Below, piece by piece: positions 1 to 5,012 of a DNA stretch of 8,148 bases. This stretch comes from Akkermansia sp. (GTDB lineage: Bacteria; Verrucomicrobiota; Verrucomicrobiia; Verrucomicrobiales; Akkermansiaceae): assembly GCA_020047775.1 (NCBI GenBank), contig JAIFNK010000120.1, forward strand, positions 1-8,148. The letters are read 5' to 3'. The notes beneath the pieces were generated by a model. It did not search any database and was not told the DNA's origin. It worked only from the letters and a program-made list of their open reading frames with translations. Numbering within the stretch: the stretch's first letter is position 1; each line of letters opens with the position of its first letter. Both the position numbers and the translations under genes were made by a program.

Positions 1-1
1 T

Positions 2-400
2 CCCTCTTCTTCAGCACCGGCGACCGCGGAAGAGGCGACAATAAGGTCGCCACTCCTTAAGTTCCGCGTCACCAAGATGAAGTTCGGCAAGACCAAGGAC
101 GCCAGCGGCAAGAGCGTGAATGACAAGAGCACCGTCACTTACAACGAATACATCACCCTGAAAAACATCCCGCTCGCCGCCTACGACTACATCGTCAACG
201 GCAAGCCCGCCCTGGAATGGGTCATGGAGCGCCAGTCCGTCACCACCGACAAGGACAGCGGCATCACCAACGACGCCAACCTCTGGGCCACCGAAACCAT
301 GGGCAACCCCAAGTACCCGCTGGAACTCTTCCTGCGGGTGGTCACCGTGGGACTGGAGACGATGAAGGTGGTGAATGGGTTGCCGAAGCTGGACATTTAA
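2..400 (+). CDS. C-terminal end of a helicase-type restriction-modification enzyme (type ISP / COG4889-like), 5' partial
   Basis: The frame is open from base 2 to the TAA at 398-400, giving the last 132 residues of a protein that begins outside the window; the ATG at 77 is internal. The tail resembles the C-terminal specificity region of large single-chain DEAD/DEAH helicase-methylase restriction enzymes. Signature stretches are KFRVTKMKFGK just before and across base 77, ITLKNIPLAAYDYIVNGKPA (about bases 149-208), WVMERQSVTTDKDSGI, NPKYPLELFLRVV and the terminal VVNGLPKLDI. Such enzymes recognise and cut foreign DNA and modify host DNA in the cytoplasm; this fragment would help in DNA recognition and contains no helicase, nuclease or methylase motif. 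The family assignment is from memory of conserved C-terminal motifs. The first 25 codons are less family-like than the rest, so a frameshift near base 60 cannot be excluded. Confidence 0.72.
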   Translation, partial: PSSSAPATAEEATIRSPLLKFRVTKMKFGKTKDASGKSVNDKSTVTYNEYITLKNIPLAAYDYIVNGKPALEWVMERQSVTTDKDSGITNDANLWATETMGNPKYPLELFLRVVTVGLETMKVVNGLPKLDI

Positions 401-414
401 GCATGTTAGAAATC

Positions 415-490
415 AACCACAGATGACACAGATGACACAGATGAGCACAGATGAAGAGGAGCAGAATCCAAATCTTAAACCATCTGTGGT
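415..490. repeat. AACCACAGATG-type intergenic repeat, copy 1, with an inverted end
   Basis: The block starts with AACCACAGATG (415-425) and continues as near-perfect tandem nine-base units CACAGATGA at 418-426, 427-435 and 436-444; a fourth at 446-454 follows one extra G. It ends with CATCTGTGGT at 481-490, the exact reverse complement of 416-425, so the copy could fold on itself with a 10-bp stem. The stretch AAGAGGAG followed by AATCC also recurs in copy 2, so the repeat extends past the AACCACAGATG core. I recall similar dispersed repeats between genes in Verrucomicrobiota and related phyla; no function is known to me. Confidence 0.7.
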
Positions 491-549
491 CTCTGTTAAA
501 TCTGTTGTTTGAATCTTTCTCCAGTCCCACGGGATTCAATCAGAAGTCT

Positions 550-605
550 AACCACAGATGGCACGGATTTACACAGATAAAGAGGAGGAAATTCCGGATC
601 CAACC
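550..605. repeat. AACCACAGATG-type intergenic repeat, copy 2
   Basis: AACCACAGATG at 550-560 is followed by GCACGGATTTACACAGAT, then AAGAGGAGG and AATTCCGGATCCAACC. Allowing for gaps, this lines up with copy 1 along most of its length (the CACRGAT units, then AAGAGGAG, then AATYC, then ATCCAA), so the two are diverged members of one repeat family in the same orientation. Confidence 0.65.
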
Positions 606-642
606 ATCATCATCGCCGGGCCGAATAAACGGGGTCATTGCT

Positions 643-658
643 CACGGATTCACGGATT
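643..658. repeat. Short tandem repeat, two CACGGATT units
   Basis: CACGGATT occurs twice head-to-tail at 643-650 and 651-658. It matches the CACGGAT variant unit in the neighbouring AACCAC(A/G)GATG repeats and is probably a fragment of the same family. Confidence 0.55.
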
Positions 659-761
659 CACCATTGTGCGTTCTTTGATATGGGGGGGAGTGAGGCATTT
701 CCGGCAGCAAGAAATGTGCTGTCGTGCTGAGGCTTTGTGGAATCGGCATGTCACGTGTGCC

Positions 762-841
762 GCCCTCTCAGGGCTGTATGAGCTTTTTGCATCATCACCC
801 CGGGCTGTGCCCGGGGCTATCGTCTTTCGCCCCGCTGGGGC
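762..841. repeat. REP-like composite of three perfect hairpins with three-base loops
   Basis: Three perfect inverted repeats sit in 80 bp. The first is GCCCT/AGGGC (762-766/770-774, loop CTC). The second is CCCCGGGC/GCCCGGGG (798-805/809-816, loop TGT). The third is GCCCC/GGGGC (829-833/837-841, loop GCT). Each closing stem is followed by a pyrimidine-purine tail starting CT or TG. Regular GC-rich triloop hairpins in a convergent intergenic space are typical of REP-type elements, which can be spread by REP-associated (RAYT) transposases and can act as transcript ends or mRNA stabilisers. No such transposase lies in this window. The multi-hairpin form is seen directly; the REP label is inference. 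Confidence 0.7.
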
Positions 842-879
842 TGGAGTGGTGCGAGCCATTAACCTAAACAAGAAAATAG

Positions 880-900
880 AACCACGGATGGACGCGGATG
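880..900. repeat. AACCACGGATG repeat, copy 3 (truncated)
   Basis: AACCACGGATG at 880-890 is followed at once by GACGCGGATG (891-900). It is the same motif and orientation as the copies at 415 and 550 but with G in place of A at one position, and it lacks the long tail. It lies just beyond the 3' end of cusA, 15 bp after its stop codon as read on the - strand. Confidence 0.6.
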
Positions 901-915
901 TCGTGATGATGGTTT

Positions 916-3900
916 TCATGGTGATGGTTCGGTAGAGAGCGATGCTTGGAGTGTGCCTTTCCTGAGCTGGCGTTCGTGCAGCCAGAGGAAAATCACCGGG
1001 GTGACGATGAGGATGTGAATCAGGCTGGAGATCATCCCGCCGATGACGGGAGTCGCCAGCGGCTTCATGATCTCCGCGCCCTGGCGGCTGCTCCACATGA
1101 TGGGCAGCAGGCTGGCGACGGTGGTGGCCACGGTCATGACCTTCGGGCGCAGGCGGAGTTTGGCGCCGTCTTTGACCGCCTGGACGAGGTCGGCCTGGGT
1201 GAAGGCCGCACCGAGTTTCGCCATGCTGGTTTTCACGGTTTCCTCTAGATAGACGACCATCACCACGCCCGTCTGCACGGCGGTGCCGAACAGCGCGATG
1301 TAGCCGACCCAGACGGCGCCGTTGAAGTTGTAGCCGAGGAATTTCTGCAACAACACCCCGCCGCTGAGTGCAAAGGGTACGGCGAGCATGACGTGCGCGG
1401 CTTCCGTGCCGCTGTGGAATACCATGAAAAGCAGCACGAAGATCACCATCATCACGAGCGGGAAGATCAGCCACATGGTCTTGGTGAAACGGCGTTGGTT
1501 TTCGTATTCGCCGGTCATCTTGTAGGTCATGCCCTCCCAGTTCACGGTCTTGAGCTTCTGTTCGATCTCCTCGACGAAGCCGCCGAGGTCGCGGTCTTGG
1601 ACGTTCGCTTGTAAGTAGCTGCGCAGCTTGCCGTTTTCCGAGGCGATTTCATTCGCGCCGATGCTGCGGGTGATCTTTGCGACCATGCCGAGCGGGATGT
1701 AGGGAACGGTCGAGGCATCGCCACCTCCCGCCGGGGCGGCTGCGGGTGCGGCGGCTCCTCCCATGCCGCCACCCATTCCGCCGCCACCTTGCGGGGCGGC
1801 TGCCGCGCCCATGCCGGGCTTGGCGGCGATGAGAATGCGGCTGAGTTTTTCGATGTCGTCGCGCTCGCCACGCTCGACGCGGATTTGGATGGGGAAACGT
1901 TGGCGGCCTTCGATGGTGGTGCTGACGTTCTTGCCGCCGATGGAAATTTCCACCGCGTCCAGCACATCCTTCGCGCTCAGGCCGTAGCGCGCCATGGCGA
2001 CGCGATCGACCTCGATGTTCAGATAGGGCTTCCCCTGAACGCGTGACGGGGAGACCCCTGCCGCGCCGGGAACTTCGTTGATGAGCTTTTCGATCTCAAA
2101 CGCCTTGCGTTGGATGGCGTCGAGATTGTCTCCATAGATCTTCACCCCGACCTGCGCACGGATGCCGGTGTAGAGCATGAGGATGCGGTTTTCGATGGGC
2201 TGGAGGAACGCGGGCACATAGCCGGGGACTTCCTTCATTTTCTCGGTGAGCTCGGCCTTGAGCTTGTCCATCGTCATGCCTTCGCGCCACGCCGGGTTGC
2301 GTTTCACCCGGAACTTGCCGTTAGGGATGTATTCCGGTTTGAGCATGATGGTGGTTTCCAACATCTCGGTGGGCGCTGGATCGGTGGCGGTTTCAAAGCG
2401 GCCGAGCTTGCCGGCCACGGTTTCCACTTCGGGCGTGGCGGCGATGATCTGGTCCTGCCAGGACATCACGCGCTGGATTTCCTTGAAGCCGGTTTTCGGC
2501 ATCAGCACCGGCATGTGCAAAAGGCTGCCCTCGTTGAGCGGCGGCATGAACTCCTTGCCGAAGCCCGCGAACATCTCCGCGGTGCGCTCGAATCCGGCGT
2601 CGGCGAGTTGTTTGGTGGTGGCGCGTGGCAGGCCGAAGGCGAGCAGCATGCAGAAGGCTAACAAAAGCACCGCCGCGCCGACGACGGTCTTGCGGTGGGT
2701 CAGCGCCCATGAAAGCGCCGGATCGTAAATGCGCATGAGGAAGCTCATCACGATGTTCCGGTCCTCCTCATGATACGGACCGCGCACGAGGAACGAGCAA
2801 AGCACGGGCACCAGCGTCACGCCCAGCACCGTGGCTCCGAGCATCGCGAAGGTCTTGGTGAAGGCCAGCGGGTGGAACAATTTTCCCTCCTGGCCGGTGA
2901 GCGCGAAGACCGGCAGGAAGGCGAGCAGGATGATGCCCATCGCGAAAAAGATCGGGCGACCGACTTGTTGGGATGCGTTGAGCGTGGTCTGCCACCGCTC
3001 GATGGCGGTGAGCGGGCGGCCTTTTTCCTTCTCCTCGGTCTCGCAGTGGCGGATGACGTTTTCCGTCACCACGATCGCCGCGTCCACCAGCACGCCGATG
3101 GCGATGGCGATGCCTGTTAGCGACATGATGTTGCTGGTGATGCCGAATTCCTTCATCAGCAGGAAGGATACGAGGATCGAAATCGGCAGCGGCAGCGTGA
3201 CGATGAGGATGCTGCGGAAGTGCCACAGGAAAATGATGTGGGCGAGGGTGACGAGGATGATTTCCTCGACGAGCGCGTGTTTGAGCGTGTCGATGGTGCG
3301 GTCGATCAACTCGCTGCGATCATAGAACGGTCGGATGGTGACGCCCGGCGGCAGGCTGGCGGCGATCTCGTCAATCTTCAGTTTCACCCGTTCGATGACG
3401 GCTTTCGCATTTTCACTGGTGCGCATGACGACGGTGCCGCCGACGGCTTCGCGACCGTTCAAGTCGAGCGCGCCGCGGCGGTAATCGCCGCCGATCTGGA
3501 TCGTGGCGATGTCCTTCAGATAGATCGGCGTCCCTTCCACCGCCTTGACGGTGACGAGTTCGAGATCCTCGGGTCCGGTGACGAGGCCGATGCCGCGAAG
3601 CACGAACTCCGCGCCGTTTTCCTCGACGGTTTTACCGCCGACGTTGAGGTTGGCGTTCTGCACGGCGGTGAGCACTTCCATCATCGTGATGTTGGCGGCG
3701 CGCATCTTGGTGGAGGAAAGTTCCACCTGATACTGCTTAACAAACCCGCCGATGCTGGCGACTTCCGCGACGCCTTGCACGCTGGCGAGATCATATCTGA
3801 TTTTCCAATCCTGAAGCGAGCGGAGTTGCGCGAGGTCATAGCCGCCTTCCGGGGATTTCGCGGGATCGACATGCAGGTAATATTGATAGACCCAGCCGAG

Positions 3901-4305
3901 ACCGGAGGCGTCGGGTCCTAACTGCGGCGTCACGCCCTCCGGCATCTGGCCCTGGAGGAAATTCAGCCGCTCCAGGACGCGGGCGCGGGCGAAGTAGGTA
4001 TCGACCTTGTCCTCGAAGATGATGGTGGCGAGTGAGAAGCCGAACATGGAAGTGGCGCGCACTTCCTTCACCCCCGCGAGTCCTTGCAGACCGGTGGAGA
4101 GCGGGAAGGTCACCTGGTCTTCGACTTCCTGCGGGCTGCGGCCCATCCAGTCGGCATAAACCAGCACTTGGTTTTCCGTGAGATCCGGGATGGCGTCTAC
4201 CGGGGTGAGGTAAACGGCGCGGACGCCAAGCGCGACTAACAACAGTGAGGCGCAGAGCACGAGGAACCGGTTTTTCAGGCTCCATTCGATGATTTTCTCG
4301 ATCAT
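916..4305 (-). CDS. cusA: CusA-like copper/silver RND efflux pump, inner membrane
   Basis: A 1129-residue proton-driven RND pump that would move Cu(I)/Ag(I) from periplasm or inner membrane into the tripartite channel. The ATG at 4303-4305 gives the usual family start MIEKIIEWSLKNRFLVL. A TTG at 4344 in frame would add 13 atypical residues. It aligns along its length with E. coli CusA: PDLTENQV, LRSLQDWK, VAEVASIGG, FLWHFRS, NIMSLTGIAIAIG before VDAAIVV (TM4), EFMPPLNEG, ETATDPAP, LRPKVMTVA. The three periplasmic metal-site methionines are conserved: M598 (LLHMP), M648 (TEMLETT) and M710 (ILMLYTG), matching CusA M573/M623/M672. D408 and K1055 match D405 and K984 of the proton relay, but Q1011 replaces E939, and L406 replaces M403 of the proposed methionine path. 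A Gly/Ala/Met-rich insert occupies about residues 831-865. It is longer than CusA (about 1047) because of this and smaller inserts. No Shine-Dalgarno precedes the ATG. Confidence 0.95.
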   Translation of the reverse strand: MIEKIIEWSLKNRFLVLCASLLLVALGVRAVYLTPVDAIPDLTENQVLVYADWMGRSPQEVEDQVTFPLSTGLQGLAGVKEVRATSMFGFSLATIIFEDKVDTYFARARVLERLNFLQGQMPEGVTPQLGPDASGLGWVYQYYLHVDPAKSPEGGYDLAQLRSLQDWKIRYDLASVQGVAEVASIGGFVKQYQVELSSTKMRAANITMMEVLTAVQNANLNVGGKTVEENGAEFVLRGIGLVTGPEDLELVTVKAVEGTPIYLKDIATIQIGGDYRRGALDLNGREAVGGTVVMRTSENAKAVIERVKLKIDEIAASLPPGVTIRPFYDRSELIDRTIDTLKHALVEEIILVTLAHIIFLWHFRSILIVTLPLPISILVSFLLMKEFGITSNIMSLTGIAIAIGVLVDAAIVVTENVIRHCETEEKEKGRPLTAIERWQTTLNASQQVGRPIFFAMGIILLAFLPVFALTGQEGKLFHPLAFTKTFAMLGATVLGVTLVPVLCSFLVRGPYHEEDRNIVMSFLMRIYDPALSWALTHRKTVVGAAVLLLAFCMLLAFGLPRATTKQLADAGFERTAEMFAGFGKEFMPPLNEGSLLHMPVLMPKTGFKEIQRVMSWQDQIIAATPEVETVAGKLGRFETATDPAPTEMLETTIMLKPEYIPNGKFRVKRNPAWREGMTMDKLKAELTEKMKEVPGYVPAFLQPIENRILMLYTGIRAQVGVKIYGDNLDAIQRKAFEIEKLINEVPGAAGVSPSRVQGKPYLNIEVDRVAMARYGLSAKDVLDAVEISIGGKNVSTTIEGRQRFPIQIRVERGERDDIEKLSRILIAAKPGMGAAAAPQGGGGMGGGMGGAAAPAAAPAGGGDASTVPYIPLGMVAKITRSIGANEIASENGKLRSYLQANVQDRDLGGFVEEIEQKLKTVNWEGMTYKMTGEYENQRRFTKTMWLIFPLVMMVIFVLLFMVFHSGTEAAHVMLAVPFALSGGVLLQKFLGYNFNGAVWVGYIALFGTAVQTGVVMVVYLEETVKTSMAKLGAAFTQADLVQAVKDGAKLRLRPKVMTVATTVASLLPIMWSSRQGAEIMKPLATPVIGGMISSLIHILIVTPVIFLWLHERQLRKGTLQASLSTEPSP
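1711..1815 (-). other. Gly/Ala/Met-rich low-complexity insert in CusA
   Basis: This segment encodes about residues 831-865 of the pump, between the normal ILIAAKPG and VPYIPLGMV segments. It reads as runs of Ala and Gly with methionines at 832, 844 and 848, several prolines, and no charged residue until D863. In E. coli CusA the corresponding stretch is only a few residues long (around LTPMKQQITL), in the part of the periplasmic domain that I place near the docking region. It is probably a flexible loop. The reading frame continues cleanly on both sides, so it is a true insert and not a frameshift. Confidence 0.8.
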
Positions 4306-4335
4306 GGGGTTGGGAAATGGGAGGTTGAATTTTTT

Positions 4336-4599
4336 GTGGCGCAATGGCAGTGTCTTCCTGTGACAACGATTGCATTGGAACTGGAGCGGACTTTGGAGCG
4401 TCTGGCGCCTGAGAAGGCCCGGGTGCTGGAGTCGCGCGTCCGCGAGGCGATTTCCGAGGTGGAGAAGGAAAAAGAACCGCCGACCTTGGAGGAGATTAAA
4501 CGCAGGCGACCGGACTTAGCACATTTAATCGGGGCCTGGGCGGACGAGGATCCCGATGAGCCTGAAGAACTTCCAATGCCACCGGCAAAAATCTGGTGA
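4336..4599 (+). CDS. Putative antitoxin partner of the PIN-domain toxin
   Basis: A small protein of 87 residues from the GTG at 4336, or 79 from the GTG at 4360, which gives a start (MTTIALELERTLERL) more like a natural antitoxin N-terminus. GGGAGG at 4319-4324 favours 4336, although its 11-base spacing is a little long. The centre is a highly charged predicted helix (about residues 13-47, rich in E, R and K), then TLEEIKRRRPDLAHLIGAW, an acidic DEDPDEPEE stretch (70-78) and a Pro-rich end with terminal Trp. I do not recognise an AbrB, ribbon-helix-helix or Phd fold with certainty. Its role is inferred from position: its stop codon overlaps the toxin's ATG (TGATG), the usual layout for antitoxin-toxin pairs. 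By analogy it would bind and neutralise the toxin and repress its own promoter. Its start lies about 30 bp from that of cusA, divergently. Confidence 0.72.
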   Translation: MAQWQCLPVTTIALELERTLERLAPEKARVLESRVREAISEVEKEKEPPTLEEIKRRRPDLAHLIGAWADEDPDEPEELPMPPAKIW

Positions 4600-5009
4600 T
4601 GCGTTATCTGTTGGATACGAATGTCTGGATCAAGATTCTCAAAGGCAAGAATCTCCTCCTTATTGATCGGTTCGCGGAGATGGATCATTCGGAGTTGGCA
4701 GTCTGTTCCATCGTGCGTGCTGAACTGATGCATGGAGCTGAGAAATACAGCAACGTTCCCCGCAGACGATTGGATGTCACGGAGTTGCTTGCTAAAGTGA
4801 CTTCGATTCCCTTCGACGATCCATGTGCGGACACTTACGGGTCGATCCGAAACAGCCTTGAAAATAGCGCGTGTATCATCGGGCCATATGATTTGCAAAT
4901 CGCCGCGGTTGCATTGGTACATGATCTGACGCTTGTGACGGGTAACGTGAATGAGTTCAAAAGGGTTCATGGCTTGCGGGTTGAGGATTGGTCTCTACCG
5001 GTGGATTGA
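4599..5009 (+). CDS. vapC: VapC-like PIN-domain ribonuclease toxin
   Basis: A 136-residue protein, the usual size for a single PIN domain. The ATG at 4599 overlaps the antitoxin stop and gives MRYLLDTNVWI; the GTG at 4596 would add one residue. PIN active-site acids are in place: D6 in LLDTN, E42 in VRAELMHG, D98 in GPYDLQIAA, followed by the TGNVNEFKRV segment (N116, E119) and the typical ending GLRVEDW. Family members are Mg-dependent ribonucleases that cleave tRNA, rRNA or mRNA in the cytoplasm and stop growth when the antitoxin is lost; the target cannot be read from the sequence. All catalytic positions look intact, so the toxin is probably active. GC content is near 49% in four sampled 60-base lines, against about 64% in cusA and cusB lines. 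Its stop codon is 3 bp from the stop codon of the convergent cusB. Confidence 0.92.
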   Translation: MRYLLDTNVWIKILKGKNLLLIDRFAEMDHSELAVCSIVRAELMHGAEKYSNVPRRRLDVTELLAKVTSIPFDDPCADTYGSIRNSLENSACIIGPYDLQIAAVALVHDLTLVTGNVNEFKRVHGLRVEDWSLPVD

Positions 5010-5012
5010 GAT

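Larger units (their letters stand above)
401..915. other. Gene-free, repeat-rich convergent intergenic region
   Basis: This 515-bp stretch lies between the stop codon of the restriction-enzyme gene and the stop codon of cusA on the other strand. No open frame in it looks like a protein; the longest one simply translates repeats. It carries three direct copies of an AACCAC(A/G)GATG motif plus an inverted arm, a tandem CACGGATT pair, and a block of three perfect hairpins. No hairpin is followed by a convincing T-run, so a classical intrinsic terminator is not seen, although the hairpins could still end transcription from either side. Confidence 0.8.

Noticed and set aside
1..60. Frameshift in the restriction-enzyme gene
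   Set aside because: Frame 1 is open to a TAA at 58-60 and its residues (LFFSTGDRGRGDN) look plausible, but frame 2 is also open to the edge and fits the downstream protein; too little sequence to decide.
762..841. Intrinsic terminator for cusA or the restriction-enzyme gene
   Set aside because: None of the three stems is followed by a run of T on the relevant strand; REP-like describes them better, though a termination role is possible.
415..900. CRISPR array
   Set aside because: The repeat cores are short, unevenly spaced and diverged, one is inverted, and no cas gene is present.
558..935. + strand open frame of 125 codons in the convergent intergenic region
   Set aside because: It is the translation of the AACCACAGATG repeat and the hairpin block, with no protein-like organisation; such repeats often produce false gene calls.
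650..1474. Long - strand open frame overlapping the 3' end of cusA
   Set aside because: It is out of frame with cusA, rich in Arg, His and Pro as expected for a shadow frame of a GC-rich gene, and runs on into the repeat region.
3220..3921. + strand open frame of 233 codons antisense to cusA
   Set aside because: Its composition (Asp, Gly, Ala, His) mirrors the cusA codons and cusA is unmistakable on the other strand.
4303..4344. TTG start at 4344 for CusA
   Set aside because: It would add 13 residues that are not family-like and would overlap the antitoxin start; the ATG at 4305 gives the standard CusA N-terminus.
4306..4400. Promoters for cusA and the antitoxin in the divergent gap
   Set aside because: A TTGTCA-like box exists on the - strand (4361-4366) but no fitting -10 follows, and the + strand shows no convincing pair.
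4997..5002. Bidirectional terminator between vapC and cusB
   Set aside because: Only a 6-base palindrome (ACCGGT) is present, with no real stem or T-run.
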